This document shows positions 11,441 to 22,980 of a stretch of 57,872 nucleotides of DNA, piece after piece. The notes beneath the pieces were generated by a model. It was not told the DNA's origin, did not search any database, and was given only the letters and a program-made list of their open reading frames with translations. Both the position numbers and the translations under genes were made by a program. Each line of letters begins with the position of its first letter. The first letter of the stretch is position 1. This DNA is from Heterotrichella gracilis (taxonomy: Eukaryota > Sar > Xanthophyceae > Tribonematales > Xanthonemataceae): assembly GCA_032358255.1 (NCBI GenBank), contig JAULBX010025652.1:1-57872 (forward strand), written 5' to 3'.

Positions 11441-13015
11441 TGGTTTGATCGCTGTCCCATCTTGACTTCCTCTCAATATCTCTAAGAGGGCCTTTTTTTA
11501 TCATCCAATGGGCCGCCAAAGCAGTTTATGTGCAGAAGCTGCCGGAGCTGCTCCTTCTGGCCCGCATATACTTTTTAATTTATTCTGATAAGTTCCATTG
11601 TTTTGACTTAATTTATATATATATATTTAGTTTTTAAATAATCAAATGTGCACAGGCTGCCGGAGCTCTTCCACCTGGCGCATTGGACCCAGAGACGGCT
11701 GCCAAGATCAGGAAAATCTGCCACAAGCTGAGGGCCAGTCACAGCACAAAGGTGGGCAACAATTTATTATTATACCAGATGGCTTGCATGATTTGTTTGC
11801 ACATCTTGCTAGCAACCAAATTTAAATCAATCTCCCTCTTAATAAGGAAGACCATTTAAAAATGCTAGGTTAAATTGGAGCTAGCCTGAGGGTGGGGCTC
11901 AACCATTGCTCCTGATCAGCGGGAATTGGTCCTTCTTCTGGCTTGTTTTGTCCTCTGGGCCTTGTCATTTTGTCAAGTACATAGGTGCTTGCCAAGTACT
12001 TAGGTGTTTGCCATTTAGGTGCTTGCCGGTGACTGGTGCCCAGCTTCTTTGCAGCTGCTCCCTTCATTTTTTGCTTGTACTTCTTGTACTGAAACCCTGG
12101 CCCGCAACCACCAATAAACTGTGGGCAGCAATCAACCCGTCTTGCAGCAATCACCCAGTTGTGTGTCAACTTGCAGGGCTCACCCCTCCAGGTATGAATG
12201 CATGCAGAAGTTTGGCCATCCGTAAGGGGTCCAGCACCACGGTGATATTGGATCCCAACGCCTGGCCACACCACTGCTACGCATGCATGCCAGAGCCTCG
12301 CCGCAGACCCTGGAGGGGCCTGTGCATCTGGAAGCGCCTCAAGATGGCGATGAGGGAGATCATCAAAGAGCCTCCAATTTGTGTCGGATGCCATCCTTGT
12401 GGCACAAACTACCACTGCTTCCCACGGAGCCTGTTTGAGGCTGTTGAGGAAGCACTGGAGTCGGTGCCTCGAAGATGTCGTCGGACACCAACTGGAAGCT
12501 CTTGCTGGTCTTCCTTGTCGCCAGTTTGGGGCGGGAGGCTGCGGAGCGCCATCAGGGCTATGCGCAGGACCATGCAAATGGCCCATTGGTCATCGGATGA
12601 CCTCAAGCATATCGAGGTTGTCCTGGCTACGTTGCAGGAGAGGGCAAGAAGGTTTGGGGAGGGGCTCCAGCAGGACCCCAACGATGTCAGAGCTGGAAAC
12701 CGTGGTCCTTGAGGTCATCAACATGGTTTAATGTTTAGGGTTTAGGGTCACTGTGCTGCGTGATAAGGCAGTCGAAGTTTTTTGCGCTCCTCAGAGGGGT
12801 TTGTGCGGAGTGACGCATAGGAAATAGATGTGCAGATGCTCAACATAATGCTTGGGGTGAACCTTTAGGCTCAGATTATGGATGATCGGTCACCGACCAT
12901 GATGGATTAATTCACAACGGATTTTATGATGGGCTCAGTTTGATCAAATGATTGTTTTTGCTGTCAGTGTGAGGCTTGCAGGTGGCACACACCGTACTCC
13001 TGAAATGCGGTGATT
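11441..13015 (+). repeat. Copy 4 (divergent) of the degenerate repeat with a decayed open frame
   Basis: Blocks at 11445-11560, 12500-12680 and 12971-13000 match landmarks of copies 1 and 2. One frame stays open from 11906 to 12712. Its last third (RLRSAIRAMRRTMQMAHWSS, then DDLKHIEVVLATLQE) matches the peptide implied by the foldback arms near 6.3 and 8.1 kb. A fragment at about 11659-11751 can be read as LDPETAAKIRKICHKLRASH ending at a donor, preceded by a related sequence at 11531. I do not recognise the family. It is treated as a relic of a multicopy gene, since no complete gene structure closes. Confidence 0.45.
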
Positions 13016-13685
13016 GATGGCTCAGGGTGAAATATGTGTGCTTTACAAAGACAGTGTGTGATTTCGAATTCATCGTCCACCCCACTGACACCCTTGCTAT
13101 TAATATCTCAGCCTTTGCATGACAGCTAGGTGGGTGTATCTTTCTATATTCTGTATCCTGTGAGAGATATGCTGGCCAGGCTGCCTGGCCTGGAACGTAT
13201 CAGATCTGGCAGACTCCTCAGGGCCTGGCTCAAAATTGCTGACCACATGATGATACCCTCCAAAGATGTCATGTGCCCATAGTATTACTGATGTCCTTCC
13301 GTGAACACTGGCAGAATAGCTACCAATGTCTGTGGAGGCAACTGCCTGGCAATGGGCAGTGGAGGCTGCCACTGGCAGGCATCATGATTGATACGGATGG
13401 TAACCGATCAAAAGGAGACCATGATCACGATCAGATTCTGCCCAATGGCTACAGCGACCACTGTATAAATATTTCCATCTCAATGATGGGCCGGCGAGGC
13501 TGTCAAAGAGTAGCTGACATAGCCAGTGTATCATGTAAGTATTTAATACCATTAATATTTGCTGATAATATCCATTACTATTTGCCGTGGTCCATTTCAA
13601 TGTACCATAATCACTGCGGCAGTGCCCCCCCCCTGCAATCCGATTCCTTCCATTGGATGATCACCAATGATTAATTCAATCCGAT
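13016..13685. other. Spacer downstream of the SDR gene
   Basis: No gene is recognised. It is AT-richer than its neighbours, with short repeated GATGATCACC-like elements towards 13660. Confidence 0.5.
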
Positions 13686-13727
13686 AATCACCAGGGCACC
13701 TCCTCCCCTTTGTAGTCGTACCAGCAG
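13686..13727 (-). repeat. Copy of the SDR C-terminal codons beyond the stop codon
   Basis: A near copy of 13819-13861 (encoding WYDYKGEEVPW and the stop, in antisense) lies about 133 bases into the 3' untranslated side, with matching flanks. Here the duplicated edge is the stop-codon end of the gene rather than a splice junction. Confidence 0.85.
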
Positions 13728-13822
13728 TGGGGCCCCATGCAATCCAATTGGTTTGAACAATCAGATGATCGCCAAGGCTTGATTCAATCGGATGATCACC
13801 GATCATCAATTCCATCCCACGA

Positions 13823-16800
13823 TCACCAGGGCACCTCCTCCCCCTTGTAGTCGTACCACCGCCCGTTGAGCGGCCGCCCATCCTCCAGCACCCCCACCAG
13901 CCCCCGCACGCACTGTTGGGTGCTGATGAGCCCCTGGTTGTTCACCATGTCGGTGCGCACATAGCCGGGGTGCAGCAGCACGCACGTCACGCCCTCACTG
14001 CCCAGGTCGATGGACAGCGACTTGTTGACTGCAGGCCAAGGAGGGAATATGAATTTACGGTTACGTAGCATAAGGTTGAGGGTTTGAGGATTGATACAAC
14101 ACTTAAAATGAGCCCTAAAAATGGAGCGCTAAACCCTAAAATTTAACAACCCTACACCCTATACCCAAATCGGCACACAGCCGAGGTGCAGCAGCACGCA
14201 TGTCACGCCTTCGCTGCCCAGGTCGATGGACAGGGACTTGTTGATTGCAGGCAATGAAGTTCGAGGGTTTAGGGGTACGGGACGGGACTGTTTAGGGTTT
14301 AGGGTAGGGTTTTCTCGCTGCCCAGGTCGTTGGACAGGGCATAAAGTGCATGGTGTGGCCCACTCTTTGGTCCTCATCAACCAAAATTTGCTCACTCACC
14401 CACCTGCATTGCGCGCTGCATGTAAATCCTAAACCCTAAACTCTGCTCACACAATGATGGTATAAACAGTGGCAGGACAGAACTGCTTGGCGTCGCATGT
14501 GCAAGACTGGCTGCTAATCTGGTTGTGATGCCGGAAGGCATGCAACTAATCATTTGATCATCAATAATAAACCGAAACCCTACACGTACCAACGTTGCAA
14601 CGCGTGGAGCGCTGCCTTGAACCCTAAACTCTGCACCCACCTATGTTCAGCGCTGCCTTGGAAGCTCGGTATGCGTAGCAGCCCCCAGATCCATTGTCAT
14701 CCACTGAACCCATCTGCGGGCATGGCACAACGTTGTCATTGCAAGGCATTCACGACATGTGGTCATTGTCAAGTGCAGTCACGCAACTAACTCGTTGTTG
14801 CCTGATGAGGCACCTTTGTAATGATTAGCATCGCCAGCGGACCCTATACAAAATTTCCACATTTTTAACGTATTTCAAACCATTGATTTTTTCGACAATT
14901 TGAGCAATGGTTCCTTTGTGATGATTAGCATCACCAGCGTCCTCAACTTACTACATATGATTTTCCACAATTGCTTTTTCAACAGGCCTATACCTTTGAA
15001 GCCATGCTTTAATGGCCTCCCTTATACCATGATTGTTGATATTGCCTTGATTATACCATGCCATACCTGCTCTTACACATATCATTTATGATTTATGAAC
15101 AGCATGACTTGCACCACCTAATCCCAGAATTGTGTGGTATACTCTCTGCCCCTCATATTGCATTTGGGATTATACTACACTTTTTTTCCGCATCATTATA
15201 GCAGCTAAAAGAGCACACCTTTGAGGTCATGTTTGCCACCACTGAGCCCCTCCCCAACAGCCCCCGCTTGTGGATCTGCTGCGTGACCAGCAGGGGCCCA
15301 ATGGCATTAACCGTGAAGCAATGCAGCATGTCGCGTGTGGACACCTCCTCCATGTCCTTCCACCCGTCAATCACACCCGCGTTGTTCACCAGGTACTGCA
15401 TGGAACAAGAGCACGCCGTTTAATCCATTATTATTATCATTTTTGATTTTTTTGGGTGTGTTTACCACATGCGTTGTTCACCAGGTACTGCATGGAACAA
15501 GAGCACACCGATTAGATGTGTCATGCATGTTTATTTTTCTATTTTATATAAGAATATGCAGAATTCAAACAGTCAAGAGGGAGCCAACACGGGTTCATCA
15601 GAAATTTAAACTTTATGCAAAGCTAAGAACCAAAATGGATATCACAAGGATTACTTGACTTCACAATCAGGGATCCAACCCGAGCTCGCAAATACTGATG
15701 AAGGAAGACATCCATGATGGGTGGGTGCTGCTGCAATTGACTACATGCAGCAGACACATACACGCAAAGGGTGCGGGTGCATAAGGGGGAGGCACTCACG
15801 TCGATGCGAGGGAATTTCCCAGCCACCGCCTCTGCAAACGCCTGCACCAGCAACCACACAGAAGGGTCACACAAGGGGTCTTGAATCGCCATGCGTCACT
15901 GGGGTTAGGGTTTAGGCCACCAAGCGGCTGCTGATCTTGCAGCATGGCTGAAATGCCCTCGTCACACCCTCATAACCAGTTGACAAATCTAGCAAATGTA
16001 GCAAATATAGCAAATCTAGCAAAATTTAGCTAAATTTAGCAAATCTAGCAAACTTAGCTAAATGGGCACCTCAATGGAGCCTTCATCCGCCACATCCAGG
16101 GGCAGTATGGTCAGCCCGCTTGCTTGCTTGGCCAGCTGGTGCAGCTTGGTTGCCTTGGCCACGTCGCGCACCCCCGCCACCACGCTGTTGCTCTTCTCAA
16201 GGAGCTGCCTGGTGAACTGGAGGCAGCCGGCGGAGAAAGGGTGGTGAGGGTGGGTACTCAAGGTGGAGGGGGTGGTACTCAAGGTGGATGGGGTGGCGGT
16301 GGGGTTAGGGTATGCAAGGGGGAGGGACGCGGGTGCGGGAGCTGGCTGTTCCTGGCGCGTCGCGCACCCCAGTCACCACGCTGTGTGCAACCCTCCAGCT
16401 GTTGCCTGGTGAAATGGAAGCAGGTTGCGGACAAGGGGGTGAGGGTTTCTCACTAAAGCTGCCGAATGATGTGGATGTGGGTGTGGGTGTGGGGTTTACA
16501 AGGGGATGGAAAGAGGGTGCGGAAGGGTGCTGCCGTTGCCACACTGCGGGGATCATGCCCCGGACTGATGCCTGTGGTGGGGACCATCGCGGTGGTTTAG
16601 ATACTGAAGCCAGGGTTCAAACGCAGCTGTGTCAGGGTTACTGGGTGCCTTTGTGAACCTCTAAGCCAATCCCCCTGTTGGCCCCAGTGACAATGCACGT
16701 CTTGCCGCTGATGCTGACCCCTGCCATCACCACACCCCTGCGCCTGACCAGGGACTTGGGCTGAGGTCTGGGTCGGCTGAAGACAGCTGTGTGGGTGAAG

Positions 16801-16829
16801 GGAGCACTGTTCACTGCCTGTACCAGCAT
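13823..16829 (-). CDS. Short-chain dehydrogenase/reductase (SDR), probably organellar
   Basis: Six exons on the minus strand: 16829-16659, 16216-16070, 15841-15800, 15395-15219, 14713-14641 and 14028-13823 (TGA). They give 271 residues, a normal classical-SDR length. Family motifs in order: cofactor loop TGANRGIG, the LDVADEGS acidic position, VNNAGV, a Ser of NGSGG, and catalytic Tyr and Lys in YRASK, then the LHPGYVRTDM segment. The protein should be an NAD(P)H-dependent oxidoreductase of the C-factor/sniffer-like subgroup; the substrate is unknown. The first 40 or so residues are basic, rich in Arg, Pro and hydroxy residues, and precede the Rossmann fold, so a plastid or mitochondrial transit peptide is likely. 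The start chosen is the first in-frame ATG (16829); a TTG eight codons upstream is not used. Ghost copies of four exon edges lie in its introns and 3' flank. Confidence 0.93.
14171..14251 (-). repeat. Ghost copy of the SDR last-exon start
   Basis: A copy of 13951-14034 (acceptor and the codons for VNKSLSIDLGSEGVTCVLLH) lies in the preceding intron. A shorter third copy is at about 14312-14341, attached to a TTTAGGG run at 14291-14312. Confidence 0.92.
14595..14616 (-). repeat. Short ghost of the SDR YRASK exon
   Basis: A short decayed copy of the exon end around 14650-14663 (CAAGGCAGCGCT on the minus strand), immediately fused to a CCCTAAA-type heptamer. Confidence 0.6.
15464..15508 (-). repeat. 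Ghost copy of the SDR NNAG-exon acceptor
   Basis: A copy of 15373-15418 (acceptor plus YLVNNA codons), offset by about 91 bases and nearly identical, so probably young. Confidence 0.9.
15976..16063. repeat. TAGCAAA-type short tandem repeat
   Basis: An array of variants of a 7-9 base unit, AGCAAATCT / AGCTAAATT, in the SDR intron next to the donor of exon 2. Confidence 0.85.
16349..16440 (-). repeat. Ghost copy of SDR exon 2 start
   Basis: A decayed copy of about 16160-16242 (acceptor plus the codons FTRQLLEKSNSVVAGVRD) lies about 190 bases upstream of the parent in transcript order, in the intron. Confidence 0.85.
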
Positions 16830-16859
16830 GGGTAGAGCCCGGATGGTGAGCAAGCAGGT

Positions 16860-17834
16860 GGTTTGATTGCTATGCCTAGGCTAGCAGTCAAGCAGGCTAG
16901 TAGACCTTGGTGGCTATGCAGAGAGGTGGTGGGTACGGTGGCTGTGCAGGCTAAGTCGACAATATTAAGGGGCTGCAGGGTCGTCCGGTGCAGAACGGTA
17001 GCAGGATGAGTGGAGACAGGTTCGATAGAAGTGGATGAAGGAGGTGCTGGGCTAAACCCCTATGTATGCATGCTCAATAGGTGGTTTGGGCTCAATGGCT
17101 CGTTAAGGGGGCGGAACCAGCTTTAAACAGGGCGCAGACGGTGAGACAACAGCAGATCGTGTTTATCAGGTAGAAAACAAGGCCTGCTTTCCTTGTCCAG
17201 AGCAGCGCCATCGTGGGTGATTTGCAACCTGCTGCTTGCCTGACCGCCACGTGGCATCTCTACTGCCTGCAGGGTGCACTGGTTGACGTTTCGAAGTGGT
17301 GTACACGTCGGGAACCACGTCTGTTAACCGGTTGGTACAGCCGTGTGCACGAAAAGGGAGCTTTTGTCGCCACTACGCCACAGTCGTTGCTGAGTGTTGA
17401 GACCTTGCATGTTACCAACCCTCCCATGCCATCATGCCAATGAGGCGGGGTCATGATAAGCCCTCCCGCCCAGGCTCAAGTGGACGCAAGGGACGCACAG
17501 TACTAGGTAATATAACACGTTGATACTAGTTCGTTGAGACACGTGTTGGTTGCTGCAGAGTGCTTGCTGGTGTCGGAACTTGTCAGCTTGTCTGTGGGTG
17601 CATGCATGGTGTCTGCTGGTGCATGCACTATCTGCGTCTGCTGCAGCGCAAACCCAACACCCAGAGACCTCTCAGTCAATTTATCCGGTGTAAGCCTTCC
17701 AAGAGGAGTGAATAATGACCTGTGCTATACATCAAACACTTGTGTGTCACTGCCATGCCAGATCCCGTTCGAATCAAGTGCAATCCACTGCCATTCGCAT
17801 GTACATTAAAATTTACCAAATGCGACAATTGCAG
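16860..17834. other. Spacer between the SDR gene (-) and the MYND gene (+)
   Basis: It probably holds the SDR promoter and the upstream part of the MYND gene. I could not place upstream MYND exons, and no promoter element is distinctive. Confidence 0.4.
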
Positions 17835-18299
17835 GCAATGCTTCCACGCCGGGCACCGAGAATGCAGAACCCTTAGGGTCTGGTGGCGGCACAGGGCTTG
17901 GTGCCGCAGGCTGGGGGAGCAAGAGGAGCAGGAGGAGAAGAAAAAGGGGAGGAAAAAGGAAAAGGGCAGGATGTGCAGCGGGTGTGCGATGGCAGCAGGT
18001 GGGGAAATGGCTGGATGGGTGATTCCACACACGTGCTTGCACAAGTGAAATCTAGCATGCCTGCCAACCATTACTGCGTTGTTCCTTCCCTCTGGAAAGA
18101 GTCTCTTATGTGCACTGTTTGGACCTGTATGTACTGTTTTGACTTGTGTATAGGTGGGGCTGTTTCCCTCAAAAAGTGCAAGTGCGGGCGGGTGCGCTAC
18201 TGCAGGAGCGAGTGCCAGCATGCGCACTGGCCCCAGCACAAGCAGGCATGCAAGGAGGCGCGGGCAGGGCAGGGAGGGGAAAGGGTGGAGGTTGACTAG
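17835..18299 (+). CDS. MYND-type zinc-finger protein (3' end of gene)
   Basis: Two exons are supported: about 17835-17998 and 18154-18299 (TAG). Across the junction they read CSGC, then KKCKCGRVRYC, CQHAHW and HKQAC. That is the Cys/His spacing of a MYND zinc finger (C-x2-C, KKC-x-C-x4-YC-x3-C, H-x3-C), with the third Cys pair one residue closer than usual. A Glu/Lys-rich basic linker (EEKKKGRKKEK region) precedes the finger. MYND fingers bind proline-rich partner peptides, often in chromatin or transcription proteins; what the rest of this protein is cannot be told. The upstream exon border at the AG at 17833-17834 is a guess and the start codon is not located. TGTAA at 18402-18406 is a plausible poly(A) signal about 100 bases past the stop. 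Confidence 0.6.
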
Positions 18300-19249
18300 C
18301 TATAGCCACAAGAAAGAAAGAATATGATTTTAGAGGTTTTTCAAGGGTGCACCCAGCACCCTGGCAAATCGCTGGAATTTTTGCCACCCTGGGGCTGGCA
18401 TTGTAAGCGTGTTGTGCAGGGCCAACCAGCGGCTGGTCCCTTATGGCCAGTTCAATTTTCTCGTGAATGAGCATCCACCTTTGAAATCATGCTGACACAC
18501 CCATGCCAGGCAGTGGGCCCCATGGGGCCCCGGGGCCAGCGCGCATTGGCTACGAGTGTCGCAGCGTTCAAGGTGTGCACACAGTGTCAAGGTATCTGTG
18601 TTGCAAATATCTATATGGCCATGTCGGTAGAAGACTCTTCTCTGAGAACCCTGGGCCAGTTGAAACCTGCTCTGAGACAGCAGGCGCGTATACATATGTA
18701 ATACATACTTCAAGTGACACTTTAAATCTTGTGGGGGCTACAAGTCCTAGACCAAAGTCTGCTGCAGGCTCATCTGGCCGTATCTCGCGACTGGTCGTAA
18801 TGAATTGTCAGGCCCAAAGTTCTACGTTTTATTCACCCGGTAACCAGTTCTGCATTTCCAAATTGGTTGCCACCCCTGTTTCCTGCGTCAAACTAGAATA
18901 AATGACATAGCAGCAACAAATGAGTGAACTCGGGAGTCAGATTGACAGAGCCTGCTGTGAAAGAACCCTCTTGAGTTGAAACTGATTCCCAAGCGCGAAT
19001 GTCACTAAGGGGGACCAGTTACGGAAGGACCGCACAGGAACACCTGCACCCCACATGCCCACCTCGCGGATAAAAAATGGTCACGTCTCTCACTCAGGCC
19101 CCTGTCAGGCAACAGAAAGTGCAACAGTCTCGGGAATGTGCAACTCGTGTGACCAGCAAACACCCCCACTGTCCCCCGGCTGGCACCCATGCGTGGCGCT
19201 GTGTGAGAGAACCTTGGTGGGTGCGGCTACACCCCCGCGCAGCACCCCA
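18300..19249. other. Convergent spacer between the MYND gene and the PP6 subunit gene
   Basis: It holds the two 3' untranslated regions. No other gene, repeat or telomere-type motif was recognised. Confidence 0.5.
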
Positions 19250-22200
19250 TCACTCCAACCCCATGACTGGGGTCTTCCAGTAGTTGAAGCTGCTAAACTC
19301 GTCATCAGCAATCCCCCCAGCAGATGGCTGCTGCTGTTTACCCCCCACCTCAAGCCCCACCCCTGCCCCATTCTCCCCTTGTTCACTGCCGCCAGATGGC
19401 GACCCCCGACCCAGCTGCGGTTGGAGGGGCGAGGGGGCGGGCGCGGGCGAGGGGAACGCGGGCGGCGCCATTGCGGGCGGTGGCGATGAGAATGCGGGCT
19501 CCACCCACCACCCGCCATTTGTGTGATCAGCCAGCGCCGCGGCTGCGCTGCCTGGCTCCGGGCTGTACACCTGAGAGAAGGGATGCAATGGATGAGGGAC
19601 GGGGTCCGACCACAGCTATCGCAGAAGGTTTGAGGACCACATGACAACTCCATCAACATACGTATGCTGTCAAATGTACCTGAGACAGCCACAGAAATCA
19701 AACCAAAAATCATGAGATTATCACAATTTCATGCATTCCAGCGAAATGCAGCATGTACCTAACATACAATTGTTGTTGCGGTAGATAGATAAATCAGTCG
19801 ACCAGCTTGGTCCTGCCACTGCCTATACCATTCACTATTTAAAAAACTGCGACAAGGTGAATACTGCCCCACGCGGTCCCACAATTGTGTTACTCTGTTA
19901 TATTTTAAATCACCAAAATCTCACTTCAAGATAATCGACTACATATTCGACTACACAATCAACTTCTGAATTACATTATTGTTACCCTACCTCGTCGTCT
20001 GCGCTTGTGATGACCATCGCGTCGCTGTCCAGCGAGTTCTCGCGCTGCCTGGCGGCCGACAGCAGCGAGAACGCGTCGTCCTCAAAGCCTGGGCCGCCGG
20101 GCGAGGAGGAGGGGGAGGCCTGGGACTCGGGCGAGGGCGCGCGGTTCTCAAGGTTGAGGTTCTTCAGTGCCTCGGTGGCGTCCTGGGAAGGATATAATGC
20201 ATAAAATCAAAAACATTAACATTTAAATGGTTGGGTAGTCACAATCTATGTGTTGATCTGTCTCTCTACCGTATACACACATCCCAGATCGCTACATTTA
20301 CATGCAATTGTGTCGATGCTGTTTTCCTTTCATCACCCCATGCAGGTATTATTGCAGCAGTGCCACTTTTAATAGTGAGAACAAAAATTGCAAGGGCGGT
20401 GACACCAAAGCCACCCTTGGGGGTTTCCCCCCCAGTGTAACGGACTTGCATGCAAGCGAAACGCAGCATTACGTTCCCAACAGCACCATGGGCCCAGCAG
20501 GAACAAGCATGCACATGCAGGTGCGGCCCCCCACCCCACCCACCAGGTACCTGGTACCCTAGCAATCTAAAAAGCCCCACGGGACCAGCAAGACAAACAT
20601 GCATGTACAGGCAAGGTATCCCTGCGCCCCGTCCCCTCCCCACCATCAAACCCACACCCACAACCACCATCCCCACCTGGAAGTACAGCTCCTCATCTGT
20701 GGTTGCCTTGTCCTCCTCGTCCAGCTCCATGTCGTTGTCGTCAAAGGCGCCGTACCTGCACGGGGGTCAGTACATTAGGGTTTAGGGTATACTGCTTAGG
20801 GTTTATCGGTGTACTGCTAGTCAATAATTTATTTACAAGCATTCCGACTCCATATTGTTGTCATCAAAGGCGCCGTACCTGCACCTGGGATGGATGGATT
20901 GGGGTGAATGGTACTTAGGCTTTTACACTGTGCACCAGCTGCACAGCCAGGCGAGTAGCCACCCTTGCACAGCTTGCCCAACAGACAACGCAGTGGGCCA
21001 GGTCCATGTGCAGTGAGATGAGATTTTTCCCAGTGCAATGAATATTGCAGTGCCGCCGCCTGGCTTCCTTCCAAACTGTAATGTGTGTGTGAGCCTCGCC
21101 CAGCCAAAACTTGAATCATAGGGGGTTTGCCAGCATGCAAGACCTAAACACTAGCACCCGCCTGCCATACGTCTCCCGGGGAGTGCACCCGTCGCCTGCC
21201 CCAGCTCCAACTCTTTGCCCAGGTCATTGCACGCCCTAAAACCCTAGTGCACCGCCACACCAGCACCGATCCACGACACAAACCCTAGCTGCCACACCTG
21301 CGCCACTCCATGCCATAAACCCTAGCACACCCTAGCACACCCTGCCACCCACCTGCCATACGTCTCCCGGCTGAGCGTATCCGCCACCTGCTCAAGCTCC
21401 AACTCCTTGCCCAGGTCATCGGCGTCGCTGTCCATCCCCGACATCTCATTGGCAGAAGGCCGCCCGCAGGCCCAGCTAGACAGGTTCTCAATCGCGTTCC
21501 TTGGCTGCAGCACTGACTCTAGGAAATTGGCCCACCCTGCGTGGCCCGCCAGCCGCGCCGCGATGCCCTCCCGCACTCCTGCCAGGTGCACAATGAGGTT
21601 GGCGAGCTGGGTGACATGCCCGCTGTACCCCGCCCGCAGCGCCTTGCGCCCCGCGGCGTGCTTGTCGTGCGGCGCGGGGGTGGGCGTGATGAGGAGCGGG
21701 ACGGCTGTCAGCCAGTCCAGCAGGTGGCATGTGTCAAAGAGGTGCTCCAGGAGCGTGTCTGAGCCCGTCTCGATGGCGCCCAGCATGATGGCCACGTGCC
21801 TGTGCAGGATGTTGTTGAAGGGGAAGCGCAGGAAGAGGGCCATGCACTTGGGGATGGCGTCGGACTGGATGAGCGCCTCCTCTGCCTGCGGGAGCGAGGT
21901 GCGCAGGAACACCGCCAGCAGCTCCACCACCTTGAGCCGCGAAGACCCTAGGGGGGGTTGCAGCAGGCCGTAGGAGGTAGACTGGCTTTGGCTCTCGGGG
22001 TCCACATCCAGTAGGCTGACCAGCTTGGCAACGTAGTGGGACACCCCCTGCACCGCCTCCTGCTTGATCTTGCGGTCCAGCACTTCCACTTGGGGGTCGG
22101 GTGGGGTGTTGCATTGGCCCATGAGGTCTTGGGGGCGCGGCTCCAGCAGCGTGATGCACACCCCCAGGGACCGGACCAAGTTGCTGCTCTCCCCAGCTAG

Positions 22201-22980
22201 GGCATTGGTGAAGAGCTGCTCCAGGAACTCTGGGCTGGCGAGGGTGCGGGCAAGGGGTGAGAGCTGGGATTGGGAGATGGCCTTGAGGATCTCGGCTGCG
22301 TTGCCCTGGGCTTCAGGCGGGTACTCTGGCTTGAGCCGGTCCAGCATCTGGTACATGAGGTCCGTTTCTGACAGCCACTGGAGGTAGGTGGAGTTAAGGA
22401 ACATCCTGGTTTGGTCGTCCGCCCCCGTCATGCGCACCAGGACCTCTGCCACTGAGGTTGTCTCCAGGTGGTGCACCAGCCGGTCAGTGATCCCCTTGTG
22501 GTCCTGGATGTACTGCATCAGCTCGCTGCCCTTGCGGACCAGCAGGCTGGTCATCACGCGCGCAAAGTAGCCCGCGAGCATGCAGTTGACGGGCTGGTCA
22601 GCATCCAGGAGAGAGAAGAAGCGCCTGGCTACATCCTGGTCCTCTAGAAGCACCGACAGGATGACCTCCACCTCGCAGCAGAAGATCTCGCAGGAGGCGT
22701 AGGGGTACTTGAACTGGCGTTTGGGATCTTCGCCCTCTTTAGGAGGCTCGACCAGGTACTTCACCAGGTCTAGGATGGTCTCCTTTTTCCTCAGGTACGC
22801 GATCAGGCGCCCATTGAGCGACTTGCACTCCTGTATCAGGTCCTCCTCGTCGAGGAGCTCTTGCAGGCTGAACTTGTCCTTGTCTAGGATGGTTTCTATG
22901 GGTGATGTTTGCGAGTAGCCTGCCACATGCATGGGAGGTTGGTTCAGTGGCCGATCAGCATGAAGCACCCAAAACACCAT
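19250..22980 (-). CDS. SAPS-domain regulatory subunit of PP6-type protein phosphatase
   Basis: Four exons on the minus strand: 22980-21353, 20755-20677, 20182-19991 and 19570-19250 (TGA), 739 residues, with phases closing. The long first exon carries the SAPS domain. Diagnostic stretches are SPIETILDKDKFSLQELLDE, LIQECKSLNGRLIAYLRKKE and the helical-repeat core with LLDADQPVNCMLAGYFARV. Later exons give the acidic YGAFDDNDMELDEEDK segment and a Ser/Pro-rich, low-complexity tail ending near DDEFSSFNYWKTP. The family (yeast Sap proteins, animal PPP6R) scaffolds Sit4/PP6 catalytic subunits and so affects cell-cycle, nutrient and DNA-damage signalling. The start at 22980 gives MVFWVL, which may correspond to the family's MFW start with an insertion; a separate 5' exon spliced at the GCAG before GYSQTSP is an alternative. 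Ghost copies of two exon edges lie in intron 1. Confidence 0.95.
20846..20886 (-). repeat. Ghost copy of PP6-subunit exon 2 acceptor
   Basis: A copy of 20724-20764 (acceptor plus YGAFDDNDMEL codons), about 121 bases away. TTTAGGG heptamers at 20776-20800 sit between copy and parent. Confidence 0.92.
21158..21230 (-). repeat. Ghost copy of PP6-subunit exon 1 end
   Basis: A copy of 21349-21424 (donor plus the codons around ETYGR) lies inside intron 1 with several substitutions. AAACCCTA heptamers flank it at 21236-21250 and 21279-21290. Confidence 0.9.

Noticed and set aside
11870-12586. 238-codon minus-strand open frame
   Set aside because: It overlaps the plus-strand frame at 11906-12712, which shares its peptide with other repeat copies. 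The minus frame shows no motif and has high Trp/Arg/Gln, as is usual for antisense shadows.
20266-20730. 154-codon open frame in the PP6-subunit gene
   Set aside because: It contains the short true exon 20677-20755 but then runs through a donor (GTGGGG) into intron. The family motif ends at the donor.
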